A DNA stretch of 64,000 nt from Thalassococcus arenae (lineage in GTDB: Bacteria; Pseudomonadota; Alphaproteobacteria; Rhodobacterales; Rhodobacteraceae): assembly GCF_019104745.1 (NCBI RefSeq), contig NZ_JAHRWL010000001.1:930001-994000 (forward strand), given 5' to 3'. A program made the position numbers and the translations under genes. Below the pieces are notes generated by a model. That model was not told where the DNA came from, did not search any database, and worked only from the letters and a program-made list of their open reading frames with translations. Below are positions 22,244 to 31,369 of the stretch, in pieces. The stretch's first letter is position 1. Every line of letters begins with the position of its first letter.

Positions 22244-23464
22244 CTAGCCCTCCGAGCCCTGGCTCTTGGGCGCCGGCTTGACCGGGCGCACGGTGATGTT
22301 CGACGCGGGCTTGGCGATCTGTTGCAGCGTCCGGGTCAGCGCCGACAGGTCGGTGCGCAGCTCGGCCATGCTTTCCTGCCGGCCGGCGGCGATTTCCTCG
22401 AGGATGCGCAGCATCTGCACATCGATCGACCGCAGCCGCATCCGGCTTTCGGCGTCCAGCCCCTCGGACGCCTCCTTGTTGGCAAGCACCTCGGCCAGCC
22501 TTTCCTGGCCCTCGGCGATGCGGGCAAAGGCGCTGGCGGACGGCGCGGTGGCCTCCATCCGCTCGGTCATCCGCTCGACGCTGTCGGCCAGCTGCGCCAG
22601 CCGGCCCTCGATCTCGGACCGGCCGCTTTCGCTTTCGGCAAAGATCAGCTCCAGCCGCTCCATCTGTTCGGCCATCCGGTCCAGCACGATGCCCGCCGCG
22701 CCCAGGTCGGGCCCGGCCTCGCCCTCGCCATGCGAGAAACCCAGCTTGGTGATCGAGGACAGCCATTCCTCGAGCTCGCGGTAGAACCGGTTCTGGCCGT
22801 GGCCCGCGAACAGCTCCAGCAGGCCCACGATCAGCGAACAGGCCAGCCCCAGCAGCGAACTGGCGAAGGCCACGCCCATGCCGCCCAGTTGCGCGTCAAG
22901 CCCGGTCATCAGCCGCGCGAAAACCTCGGTGCCGCTTTCGCCCTCCTGCGGGTTCAGGCTGCGGATCGTGTCGACCAGCGCCGGCACCGTGGTGGCCAGG
23001 CCATAGAAGGTGCCCAGCAGCCCCAGGAAGATCAGCAGCGACACGATATAGCGGGTGATCTCGCGCGCCTCGTCGATCCGGGTGGCGACGGAATCCAGGA
23101 TCGACCGGGTCGAGGTGGTGGTGATCTGCATCCGCCGGTCGCGCCGCGCCAGCAGCGTCGCCAGCGGCGCCAGCAATTGCGGCGCGGCGGAATGGCGCGC
23201 GGCCTCGCGGTCGGCGGCAAAGCTCTCGATCCAGCGCACCGAGTTGATCAGCGACGCGACCTGCCAGAAACAGGCGACCACCCCGATCAGGAAGACGAAC
23301 AGGATGAACCCGTTGAGCCAGGGATTGGACTCGAAGACCGGCAGCACCCGCGGCAGCGCGACGACGGCACCGGCCACCGACAATCCAAGCACCAGCAGCA
23401 TCAGCAGAACCTGACGCACCGGCTGGCTGAAAAACGGCACTGCCTCGATCTCGCGACGGGCCAT
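22244..23464 (-). CDS. MotA/TolQ/ExbB-like channel protein
   Basis: A 406-residue membrane protein. The start is MARREIEAVPFF at 23464; the frame is open 21 codons earlier. Hydrophobic helices occur at about residues 17-40, 49-72, 139-160 and 193-218. The last two carry the MotA/TolQ/ExbB signature: ITRYIVSLLIFLGLLGTFYG and LGGMGVAFASSLLGLACSLI. A cytoplasmic tail of about 180 residues is strongly helical (RLAQLADSVERMTERMEA). With the MotB-like gene 3 bases downstream it should form an ion channel-stator unit. No flagellar, tol or ton genes are nearby, so it is neither of those standard systems by context. Confidence 0.88.
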   Translation of the reverse strand: MARREIEAVPFFSQPVRQVLLMLLVLGLSVAGAVVALPRVLPVFESNPWLNGFILFVFLIGVVACFWQVASLINSVRWIESFAADREAARHSAAPQLLAPLATLLARRDRRMQITTTSTRSILDSVATRIDEAREITRYIVSLLIFLGLLGTFYGLATTVPALVDTIRSLNPQEGESGTEVFARLMTGLDAQLGGMGVAFASSLLGLACSLIVGLLELFAGHGQNRFYRELEEWLSSITKLGFSHGEGEAGPDLGAAGIVLDRMAEQMERLELIFAESESGRSEIEGRLAQLADSVERMTERMEATAPSASAFARIAEGQERLAEVLANKEASEGLDAESRMRLRSIDVQMLRILEEIAAGRQESMAELRTDLSALTRTLQQIAKPASNITVRPVKPAPKSQGSEG

Positions 23465-23530
23465 GACGCGGCGCCCCTGCGTGTTGTCGTTCGTGCGGAC
23501 CCTAAGCCTTTGCCAGACCTTAGCCAAGGG

Positions 23531-24061
23531 CTATCGCCGCAGCGCCTCGACCCGGTCGGTCAGCCAGTGCAGGTCGTCGTCGGGAATGCCCAGCTCGGCC
23601 AGGTGGCGGGCGGTGTTGGCCAGGTATTCGTGGTTCGGCCCGCGCCCACCCACCGCCGTGGCGATGATCCGCGCCTGGTCCTCCAGCGCCAGCCCGCCGC
23701 AATACTGCACGTGATGCGGGTCGATCACGTAGGTCACGGCCTCGACGCGGCGGCCATCGTGCAGATCGACCGCCAGCATCTTTTCCAGATAGGCCGACGA
23801 GATCAGCTCGCGCTCGCGCAGATAGCGCAGCGTCGCGTCCTCCGAACCCGGCGCGGCCCGCAGCGCCAGCCCGTCGCAGACATGGCCCGGTGCGGCATCC
23901 AGCGCCAGCACCAGGCCGGGATCGGTTTCCGTGCCGCGGTGATGGATCGACCGCATGCAGAAACTGCGCGCCCAGCCGGTCAGCCGCGCATGCGCCTGCT
24001 CGGCCACCTCAAAACCGGGATCCCACAGCAGCGATCCGTATCCGAACACCCAAAGCGTCAT
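23531..24061 (-). CDS. ChaC-like gamma-glutamylcyclotransferase
   Basis: A 176-residue protein with the N-terminal substrate loop FGYGSLLWDPGF (residues 6-17) and the block HHRGTETDPGLVLALD (about 40-55), both typical of the ChaC branch, which degrades glutathione to 5-oxoproline and Cys-Gly. The C-terminal part NHEYLANTARHLAELGIPD also fits that branch. It lies 66 bases upstream of the MotA-like gene on the same strand and 66 bases from the divergent DUF2125 gene. No nearby gene suggests a particular trigger. Confidence 0.9.
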   Translation of the reverse strand: MTLWVFGYGSLLWDPGFEVAEQAHARLTGWARSFCMRSIHHRGTETDPGLVLALDAAPGHVCDGLALRAAPGSEDATLRYLRERELISSAYLEKMLAVDLHDGRRVEAVTYVIDPHHVQYCGGLALEDQARIIATAVGGRGPNHEYLANTARHLAELGIPDDDLHWLTDRVEALRR

Positions 24062-24127
24062 GCAACTGGTCCTTTGTTCCGGGCGCCTGTAAACACCACC
24101 TCGTGCGCGAATTCAAAGGGGTCGTTG

Positions 24128-25105
24128 GTGAAACGTCTGGCCATCGTGATCATTCTCGCCGGGCTGGGATGGTCCGGTTACTGGTTCTGGCAATCCACGA
24201 CCCTTCGGACCGAGATCGAGCGCTGGTTCGAAGACCGCCGGTCCGAAGGCTGGCAGGCCGAATACGGCGATCTGGCGATCCGCGGCTTTCCCAACCGGCT
24301 GGACATCACCCTGACCGACCCGGTGCTGGCCGATCCCGACACGAACCTGGTCTGGTCCGCGCCGTTCCTGCAGATCCTGTCGCTGGTCTACAAGCCCGGC
24401 CACCACATCCTCGCCTTCGCCGACAGCCAGACGGTGTCCGGGACCGACGGCGCCTGGCAGATCACCTCGGACGGGCTGCGCGCCTCGGTGATCTCGGAAC
24501 CCGGCGGGCGGATCATGCGGCTGGGGCTGGAAGCGGCCGTGCTCAACCTCGACGGGCCGGACCAGGCGCTGGCGCTGGCCGGGCTGGCCGGCGCCCTGCA
24601 CGAGGTCGAGACCCGGCCCCGCACCTACCGCGTCGCGCTCAGCGCCGACGCCGCCGCCGGCCGCCCAGGCACGCTGCCGCAGATCACCACGGGGCGCTTC
24701 GACGCGCTGGCGCTGGATGCGCAGGTGCGCTTCGACCAGGACTGGCAGCGCGCCAGCGTGCAGGACGGCCGGCCGCAACCGGAACGGATCGAGCTGCGGC
24801 TGGCGGAATACAGGTCGGGCGGGCTGGAACTGAAACTGGCGGGCGACCTGGATGTCGACGCGCGCGGCCGCGCCGACGGGTCGCTGTCGCTCAAGGCGGT
24901 GAACTGGCGCGAGATGCTGGCCCAGGCGCGCGACGCGGGCCGGATCGGCGACGGGCTGGCGCAGACGCTGGAACAGGGGCTGGGCCTGCTGGCCGGGCTG
25001 TCGGGCAATGCCCAGACGCTGGACCTGCCGCTGGGTTTCGACGAAGGCCGGGTGTCGCTGGGGCCGATCCCGCTGGGCAAGGCGCCGTTGCTGCGGTTGC
25101 CGTAG
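24128..25105 (+). CDS. DUF2125 family protein
   Basis: A 325-residue protein with an N-terminal membrane anchor (residues 3-20) followed by a W-F-W segment and a long periplasmic region of alternating strands (YGDLAIRGFPNRLDITLTDP), typical of DUF2125 proteins common in Rhodobacterales and other alphaproteobacteria. The pattern of repeated short beta strands is reminiscent of AsmA-like envelope proteins, but function is not established. The start is GTG 24128 after an AAGGGG site; a TTG one codon earlier is possible. It is divergent from the ChaC-like gene and convergent with the large nuclease gene. Confidence 0.85.
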   Translation: MKRLAIVIILAGLGWSGYWFWQSTTLRTEIERWFEDRRSEGWQAEYGDLAIRGFPNRLDITLTDPVLADPDTNLVWSAPFLQILSLVYKPGHHILAFADSQTVSGTDGAWQITSDGLRASVISEPGGRIMRLGLEAAVLNLDGPDQALALAGLAGALHEVETRPRTYRVALSADAAAGRPGTLPQITTGRFDALALDAQVRFDQDWQRASVQDGRPQPERIELRLAEYRSGGLELKLAGDLDVDARGRADGSLSLKAVNWREMLAQARDAGRIGDGLAQTLEQGLGLLAGLSGNAQTLDLPLGFDEGRVSLGPIPLGKAPLLRLP

Positions 25106-25300
25106 GGCGACACGAGCCGCGCCATCGCCGGGCCGCGGTGCGGCGATCACACCGCCGAACAGCGCGCTTCATGGTGCAATCGCGCGCCAGGCCGACTGCC
25201 GCGCGCATGGTGACAAATCGCCGTGCCGGGTGGCGGCCCGGCAATGGCACGGCGGCTGCGCCGCCATTCGCGCCCGGGGGGTCTTGGCCGCCCTCCCGCC

Positions 25301-28189
25301 TCAGAACCCGATATCCTCGGGCCCGCGCACGATCCGCACCGCGCCTGCCGCCTCGAACCCGCCGGCGGCCACGTCAAAGGGCTGTACCGTCTCGAACCCG
25401 ATCCCGGTCAGCTGTTCGATGACATGGATCGGCACCCGGTGCGTGCGGTAATCGCCGAACGCCTCGTCCACCGTGGGGATCAGGTTCTTCTGCGTGTGCA
25501 GATAGCCCACCGCCCGCAGCCCCGCCGGCGTGTCGGCCACCGCGACCTTCCAGTAATCCGCCGGCACCTGCACGATGCCGCGATAGACCGGGTCGTCGGC
25601 GCGGAACACCGGTCCGGTAAAGATCGACACCCGGAACTGGTGCGCCTCGGCCCATTCCAGGATGTAATCCTCCAGCTCCAGCCAGATGCCCTGGTTCAGC
25701 CGCGCATGCTGCGGCGCGCAGACGGTATAGTGGAACGTGTCGGCCATGGCGGCGCGGGCCTCGGCCTCGGTCCCCCACATCGGCGCCACCCGCCGCACCA
25801 GGTGGCCGCGGTCATAGGCGTTGTCGACATAGGCGGCGTTGTCGACCTGCGCGTCGACGGGCAGGCGCGGGTCCAGCCGCCAGCGCCCCGACCGCCGCAG
25901 CCGCCGCAACTGGGCGCCGTCGGTGTTGCAGGCGGTCAGCATCGCCAGCCGCCGGTCGCGATGCATCACGACCGAGAAATGCTTGTAGGGCAGGTCGGGC
26001 CGGCCGCCGACCCGGCGCACGCCATCGCCTCCCGCGGGCAGCGGCAACGGAACCGGCCGCGACAGGAAATCCGGGTCATAGCCCTGTTCGCCCTCCCAGC
26101 GGTCGGGGCTGAAGGTCTCGTCGCTATGGGTGACGTCCAGGTCGGGCCCGGTGGGCGCCAGTCCCGGCATGAACCGGTCCTCCTTGGGCCGCAGCCGCCC
26201 GGCCGGTTCCGGCGCCGGCACCGGCACCGCCGCCGGTTCCGCCCCGATCAGCCGCAGGATCGTCACCGCGTCCAGGTCGCCCTCGGCCGCCGCGTCGCGC
26301 AGCACGCGGAAGATCTGGCTGATGCGGATGCCGCGGTTGGCGATCCAGCGCCCCTCGATCTCGGGATGCGGCACCGACCGGTGATGCAGCGCCACCGGCA
26401 GCCATTGGTCGTTCAGCACCGGCGCGCCGGAACTGCCGGGCTCGGTATCGGTGCTGTAATAGATGAAATCGCCCTTCACGCCGACGATGGTGCTGTCGCG
26501 CAAGGCGATGGATTTCCGGTCGCCGCGCGGATGCTGGATGATCGACACCGGTTCGCCCTTCACCGCCTTGCCCGATTCCTCGATCAGCGTGAAATGCCCG
26601 AACGGCTCGAGGCTCTCGCCGCGGTCGTTGTCCATCCGCACCGAGACAAAGGTGAAATCCAGCGCCGTCCGGTCCGAGGTGAAAAAGATCTCGGACGTGA
26701 TGTCGAAGGTCTGCGTCGGCAGCGGCTGGAACTTGTCGTCGTCCTGGAAGTTGAAGATCGCCTTGGCCCGCGCCGCCGCGTCGCGGCTGGCCAGAACGTG
26801 GTTGTTGGTCAGCATCAGCCCCGGCCCCACCAGGAACCCCGACCCCGATCCGATGGGGATATCGCCCCGCACGAACAGCTGCACCTTGGCCACCGACTGC
26901 GCCTTGCGCGCGCCGCGCGACAGGAAATTGACCGGGAACAGGTTGGACTTGCCCAGGATGCGCTCAAACGCGTTGTCGTCGTCCTCGGGCACCATGTGGC
27001 GGCGCGCGCGCAGACGCTTGTTCTGCTCGGGTTCGCGCATCTCGGATTGCAACGCCTGGTATTCGTCCAGGATGCGCAGGTCCATCGCGCTCAGATGCGC
27101 GCCGCGCGCCTCTCCGATCACCGCGCCCGCCTCGGGCCCGATGATCGCCTCCTCTGGCACCGCCGCCTCGGCCCAGGCCAGGTCCTGCGGCGTCACCGGC
27201 TCGCCCGGCAATGCCAGTTCGTCGAACGGCATCGGCGGCACCGGCAGCGGCGGCGCGATCTCGTCGACGGCGCGGATCTGCGCCTCGAACTGTGCGGCGA
27301 CGCGGCCATAGCCGGGATTGCGGGGATGCAGCTCGTCATACCAGGAATTCACGCTGGCCCCCACCCGCCCGCGGCAATCGACATGGTGCGCCCGGCCCGG
27401 AAACCGCGCCGCCAGCTGGTGCAGCCGTGCGTTCAGCAGGTCGATCAGATGGCCGACGATGATCGTCTGCAAGCCCTGCGGAATGCCCAGGCCCGCCATC
27501 GGCTTGCCCAGCCAGGTGCCGCCCTTGCGCGGCACCGGCCGGTCATAGCCGTGAAAGAACACCTGCAGCCCCGGCCGCACCGCCAGCGCCTCGCGGATCA
27601 CGGTGTCGTAACCCTGTTCGATCCCCGCCAGCATCGCGCCCACCCGGTCGTGGCGCAGCACGTCGTCCAGCTCCATGCCCGGCTGATACCGGTTCAGCAG
27701 GTTGGCCAGGTCGCCACCGCCCAGGGCGTCGTTGCCGCTGGCCGAGAACAGGAAGACCCGCGCGCCGGTATCGGCGATCGCGGCGCGGTATTCCGCCATC
27801 GCCAGCATGTTGGCCAGCGTGTCGCCCGCCGCCCCCAGCGAGTTGATCGCGTAGGGCTCCATCAGGTGGTCGATCACGTCATGCAGCAGCCAGGGATACT
27901 GGAACCAGCTGTCGCCCTCGCTGACGATCACCGGCCCGGCATAGCCCGCGCGGATGCGCCGCCGGAACACCGCCAGCCGGTAGCTGCGCGCCCAGCCATT
28001 GGCGATGTTCATCGCCAGCGCCGATTCCTCCTCGCTGTCGACGACCTGTCCACGCAGACGGATATCGGGCTGGAACGGCAGGGCGGGCTGGCCACCCTCG
28101 GTGAAATGCTGACCCAGCGCCTCCAGCGCCTCCACGTCATCGGCCTCGGCCGCCGCGGCAACCTGGTCCAGGAACTCCTCGGGCGTCAT
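25301..28189 (-). CDS. SGNH hydrolase-like / trypsin-like protease / NUC1 endonuclease fusion
   Basis: A 962-residue protein with three enzyme-like regions and no signal peptide or membrane helix. Residues 88-310 look like an SGNH/GDSL hydrolase: EGDSWFQYP (Ser94), GAAGD (119-123), SASGND (Asn153) and DELHP (His288). Residues 435-640 are a trypsin-like protease with GSGFLV, TNNHVL (His464), ALDFTFV (Asp511) and EPGSSGAP (Ser587). Residues 733-940 are a DNA/RNA non-specific endonuclease with DRGHL (His796) and the metal-binding asparagine in ARLNQG (Asn832). All key residues appear intact. The start at 28189 has an AAGGAG site 7 bases upstream. It is monocistronic. Nuclease-protease fusions occur in conflict and defence systems; I infer, but cannot show, such a role. 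Confidence 0.88.
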   Translation of the reverse strand: MTPEEFLDQVAAAAEADDVEALEALGQHFTEGGQPALPFQPDIRLRGQVVDSEEESALAMNIANGWARSYRLAVFRRRIRAGYAGPVIVSEGDSWFQYPWLLHDVIDHLMEPYAINSLGAAGDTLANMLAMAEYRAAIADTGARVFLFSASGNDALGGGDLANLLNRYQPGMELDDVLRHDRVGAMLAGIEQGYDTVIREALAVRPGLQVFFHGYDRPVPRKGGTWLGKPMAGLGIPQGLQTIIVGHLIDLLNARLHQLAARFPGRAHHVDCRGRVGASVNSWYDELHPRNPGYGRVAAQFEAQIRAVDEIAPPLPVPPMPFDELALPGEPVTPQDLAWAEAAVPEEAIIGPEAGAVIGEARGAHLSAMDLRILDEYQALQSEMREPEQNKRLRARRHMVPEDDDNAFERILGKSNLFPVNFLSRGARKAQSVAKVQLFVRGDIPIGSGSGFLVGPGLMLTNNHVLASRDAAARAKAIFNFQDDDKFQPLPTQTFDITSEIFFTSDRTALDFTFVSVRMDNDRGESLEPFGHFTLIEESGKAVKGEPVSIIQHPRGDRKSIALRDSTIVGVKGDFIYYSTDTEPGSSGAPVLNDQWLPVALHHRSVPHPEIEGRWIANRGIRISQIFRVLRDAAAEGDLDAVTILRLIGAEPAAVPVPAPEPAGRLRPKEDRFMPGLAPTGPDLDVTHSDETFSPDRWEGEQGYDPDFLSRPVPLPLPAGGDGVRRVGGRPDLPYKHFSVVMHRDRRLAMLTACNTDGAQLRRLRRSGRWRLDPRLPVDAQVDNAAYVDNAYDRGHLVRRVAPMWGTEAEARAAMADTFHYTVCAPQHARLNQGIWLELEDYILEWAEAHQFRVSIFTGPVFRADDPVYRGIVQVPADYWKVAVADTPAGLRAVGYLHTQKNLIPTVDEAFGDYRTHRVPIHVIEQLTGIGFETVQPFDVAAGGFEAAGAVRIVRGPEDIGF

Positions 28190-28355
28190 CGCGCAACTCC
28201 TTGTCGTCACAATCCATCTGTGCCGGCCCTGCGGACCGGGCGCCGGAAATACGGCGCAAGGACAACCTTAGCACGAAAAACGGCGCCGATCATCCCTCAA
28301 CGATCGCCTTGCCCTGCCCGCCAAATCGCCTGACAGTACCCCCCCGGAGGTTCCC

Positions 28356-29630
28356 ATGTCCGACGCCCTCTTCGCCCGCATCGACGCCCGGCGCGACGCC
28401 CTGGTCGCGCTGACGCAAGAGCTGATCCGCATCCCCACCCTAAACCCGCCGGGCGAAAACTACCGCGCGATCTGCGACCTGCTGGCGCGGCGCCTGGAAC
28501 ACCGCGGGTTCGCCTGCGAGATGATCCGCGCCCATGGCGCGCCGGGCGACAGCGACCGCTTTCCGCGCTGGAACCTCGTGGCCCGCCGCGACGGCGCCGC
28601 GCCCGGGCCCTGCGTGCATTTCAACTCGCATACCGACGTGGTCGAGGTCGGTTCGGGCTGGACCCGCGACCCCTTCGGCGCCGAACAGGACGGCGACCGC
28701 ATCTATGGCCGCGGCGCCTGCGACATGAAGGGCGGGCTGGCCGCCTCGATCATCGCGGCCGAGACGTTTCTCGAAGAATACAACACGTATACAGGCGCGA
28801 TCGAGATCAGCGCCACCGCCGACGAGGAATCCGGCGGCTATGGCGGCGTCGCGCATCTGGCCGAACAGGGGTATTTCGACCCCGCCCGCGTGCAGCATGT
28901 CATCATCCCCGAACCGCTGGGCAAGGACCGCATCTGCCTGGGTCATCGCGGCGGCTGGTGGGCTGAGATCGAAACCAGGGGCGAGATCGCCCACGGTTCC
29001 ATGCCCTTCCTCGGCGATTGCGCGGTGCGCCACATGGGCGCGGTTCTGGAAACCTTCGAGGCCCGGCTGTTCCCCGCCATGGCGCAGCGCCGCACCGACA
29101 TGCCGGTGGTGCCCGACGGCGCGCGCCAATCGACGATGAACATCAATTCGATCCATGGCGGCCAGCCCGAACAGCCCGCCGATTACACCGGCCTGCCCGC
29201 CCATTGCGTGCCCGACAGCTGCCGCATCGTGATCGACCGCCGCTTTCTGATCGAGGAAGGCGTCGACGGCGTGCGCGACGAGATCCTGTCGCTGCTCGAC
29301 CACCTCAAGGCCACCCGCCCCGGCTTCGACTACGCCATCCGCGAGATCAACCGCGTCATCCCCTCGATGACCGACCGCGACGCACCGGTCGTCACCACCG
29401 TCGCCCAGGCGATCCGCGACGTGATGGGCCGGGATGCCGCCTATGTCGCCTCGCCGGGCTCCTACGACCAGAAGCACATCGACCGCATCGGCAAGCTGCG
29501 CAACTGCATCGCCTACGGCCCCGGCGTGCTGGAACTGGCCCACAAGCCCGACGAATGGGTCGGCATCGCCGACATGCTCGACAGCGCCAAGGTCATGGGC
29601 CGGACGCTGGAACGCCTGTTGCTGGGCTGA
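28356..29630 (+). CDS. M20 family metallopeptidase (ArgE/DapE-like deacylase)
   Basis: A 424-residue zinc amidohydrolase of the M20 family. Metal-binding residues are seen in NSHTDVVEVG (His near 91), RGACDMKGG (Asp near 124) and ADEESGG (Glu pair near 156). The opening LTQELIRIPTLNPPGENY is typical of the acetylornithine deacetylase/succinyl-diaminopimelate desuccinylase branch. A middle dimerisation domain is present with the conserved GEIAHGSMP. The precise N-acyl substrate is open. It is divergent from the nuclease fusion, with 166 bases between, and has a GGAGG site before the ATG. Confidence 0.9.
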   Translation: MSDALFARIDARRDALVALTQELIRIPTLNPPGENYRAICDLLARRLEHRGFACEMIRAHGAPGDSDRFPRWNLVARRDGAAPGPCVHFNSHTDVVEVGSGWTRDPFGAEQDGDRIYGRGACDMKGGLAASIIAAETFLEEYNTYTGAIEISATADEESGGYGGVAHLAEQGYFDPARVQHVIIPEPLGKDRICLGHRGGWWAEIETRGEIAHGSMPFLGDCAVRHMGAVLETFEARLFPAMAQRRTDMPVVPDGARQSTMNINSIHGGQPEQPADYTGLPAHCVPDSCRIVIDRRFLIEEGVDGVRDEILSLLDHLKATRPGFDYAIREINRVIPSMTDRDAPVVTTVAQAIRDVMGRDAAYVASPGSYDQKHIDRIGKLRNCIAYGPGVLELAHKPDEWVGIADMLDSAKVMGRTLERLLLG

Positions 29631-29726
29631 ACCGAAAGGACTTGCACAAAGCCGACATACCCCCGCTTGCAGCCCTCTCTCGACATTCGCAATGCAGACG
29701 CGGGCCGGATCCGCCAGCAGGTTTTC

Positions 29727-30260
29727 ATGCCCCACACGAAAGACAACCAACCGCTCAGGGACGAACTCGTCCGGCTTCTCAAGGGCCTCGACCTCTACCG
29801 GGCCTGGCGGCTGTCCCGGCTCAAGCGCCAACATCCCGGCGTGGACGAAAGCGCCCTCGCCGATGAGGTCGTCCTGCCCGGTTCCCACTTCCTGCACCTG
29901 TTCGACACCGCCACCGACAAGAACCGCCTGTCCGTCCTCAGGGAGGTTCGCGCCTGGTACGCACATGGCGCAAGCGATCTGGCCAACATGGCAAGGCTGA
30001 GCGATGAAACCCGGCGCGAAGTGGATCGGTTTCTCGATGAATTCAGGGAAACGCTGGGGGTCGGCTTTCACAGCCAGGCGGGAACGCTGCGAAAAACCGC
30101 CGACCGCGTTTTGAAGCGCGGCAAGGTTCGCACCGAAGACGAATACCACCTTCTCAAGGAACTCGAGATCGATCTGTCGCAAACGGTTCTGGATGCCGAC
30201 GCGCTGGAACGCCTCTCCGCGATGCTCCGTCTGTTCGAATGCACTGCGCAAGCGCGCTGA
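29727..30260 (+). CDS. Hypothetical protein
   Basis: A 177-residue protein I do not recognise. It is hydrophilic and mostly helical, with charged repeats such as LVRLLKGLDLYRAWRLSRLK and a C-terminal acidic-leucine region. No membrane segment, signal peptide or enzyme motif is visible. The start is uncertain: ATG 29727 is used, but a TTG at 29667 in the same frame would add 20 residues. Codon use fits the neighbours, which supports it being a real gene. It lies about 100 bases after the M20 peptidase gene on the same strand. Confidence 0.55.
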   Translation: MPHTKDNQPLRDELVRLLKGLDLYRAWRLSRLKRQHPGVDESALADEVVLPGSHFLHLFDTATDKNRLSVLREVRAWYAHGASDLANMARLSDETRREVDRFLDEFRETLGVGFHSQAGTLRKTADRVLKRGKVRTEDEYHLLKELEIDLSQTVLDADALERLSAMLRLFECTAQAR

Positions 30261-30414
30261 ACGACGGCCCCGTCCCGCATGGCGGCCGTCCCGCAACGCA
30301 ATACCCTGTCGATCCACCGCGATCCGCAACCGCATCCGGCACGTCGACAGCCGCCCCCTCGGCGGCTTCCGCATCCCCCCGTGCCCCCGATCGGGGGTGT
30401 CGCCGATCCGCCCC

Positions 30415-30528
30415 TTCATCTGGCCATAAATATCCCGGAGCGCGAGGCAGCGCCTCGCATGGGGTCTGGGGCAAGGCCCCAGCGGGAAAGAGCGCGCCGC
30501 AGGCGCACGATCGGCTCGGGCGCCGATC
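30415..30528. repeat. Hairpin array with TTCATCTGGCCA element, downstream of panC
   Basis: Starting at 30415 is a 24-base block (TTCATCTGGCCA, one variable base, AAATATCCCGG) that recurs with one mismatch at 43271. It is followed by three separate perfect hairpins: 7-base arms at 30442-30458, 7-base arms at 30466-30482, and 7-base arms at 30509-30528, the last overlapping the panC stop. On the minus strand these follow panC and could act as terminator or mRNA stabiliser. Elements of this kind appear repeatedly in Rhodobacterales intergenic DNA, as far as I recall. Confidence 0.75.
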
Positions 30529-31369
30529 ACACCGCGATGTTGTCGATCAGCCGCACACCGGCCAGCCAGGCCGCCGCCAGCAGCCGCGCCGGGCGCTCGG
30601 GGGTCTCCAGCGCGCTCAGGTCGTCCACCGCCCGCAGGTCGAGATAGTCGATATCGGTGAACCCCGCCGCCGCCAGCCGCGCCTCCGCCGCCGGGCGCAG
30701 TTCTCCTAGCGTCTGCCCGCCGCGCAGCCCCGCCGCGACCGCCTCCAGCGCCTCGATCAGCGCCGGCGCCCGGCCGCGCGCCTTGTCCGACAACAGCAGG
30801 TTGCGCGACGACAACGCCACCCCGTCGATGTCGCGGATCGTCGGGCAGCCCACCACCGTCACCCCCAGGTCCAGGTCGCGCGCCAGCCGTGTCACCACCT
30901 GCAACTGCTGGAAATCCTTCTCGCCGAAATACGCCCGGTCCGCCATCGTCTGGGTGAACAGCTTGGTCACCACCGTCGCCACGCCGTCGAAATGCCCCGG
31001 CCGGTGCGCGCCGCACAGCACATCGGTCAACCCCGCCACCGAGACCGTCGTGCAGAACCCGTCGGGATAGATCTCCTCGCCGCCGGGCACATAGACCGCG
31101 TCCACCGCAAAGCGTTCCAGCTTGCGCGCGTCCTCCTTCTCGGTGCGGGGGTAGTTGGCCAGGTCCTCGGGGCTGTTGAACTGCCGCGGATTGACGAAGA
31201 TCGTCACGATCACCCGGTCGCATTGCGCCTTCGCCGCGGCGACCAGGCTCAGATGCCCCTCGTGCAGCGCGCCCATGGTCGGCACCACGCCGACCACCGC
31301 GCCCGCGCGCTTCCAGTCATCGACCCGCGCTTGCAGCTCTGCCTTGGTGCGGACAATCGGCGGCGTCAT
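30527..31369 (-). CDS. panC: Pantothenate synthetase
   Basis: A 280-residue enzyme that condenses pantoate and beta-alanine with ATP to make pantothenate. The nucleotidyltransferase HIGH-like motif is in [14 protein letters not shown] (about residues 30-43), and [11 protein letters not shown] (about 148-158) carries the KMSKS-like lysine region. The length is normal. Its start overlaps the panB stop by 4 bases, so the two are translationally coupled. The array of hairpins begins at its stop codon. Confidence 0.96.
   Translation of the reverse strand: MTPPIVRTKAELQARVDDWKRAGAVVGVVPTMGALHEGHLSLVAAAKAQCDRVIVTIFVNPRQFNSPEDLANYPRTEKEDARKLERFAVDAVYVPGGEEIYPDGFCTTVSVAGLTDVLCGAHRPGHFDGVATVVTKLFTQTMADRAYFGEKDFQQLQVVTRLARDLDLGVTVVGCPTIRDIDGVALSSRNLLLSDKARGRAPALIEALEAVAAGLRGGQTLGELRPAAEARLAAAGFTDIDYLDLRAVDDLSALETPERPARLLAAAWLAGVRLIDNIAV

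Noticed and set aside
20210-23464. Zorya defence system
   Set aside because: Only a MotA/MotB-like pair is present. No ZorC, ZorD or ZorE helicase/nuclease gene lies beside it, and the long coiled coil is on the MotB side.
20435-24127. Very long plus-strand open frame leading into the DUF2125 gene
   Set aside because: It is antisense to the MotA/MotB-like and ChaC-like genes. The real DUF2125 start with its membrane anchor and ribosome site is at 24128.
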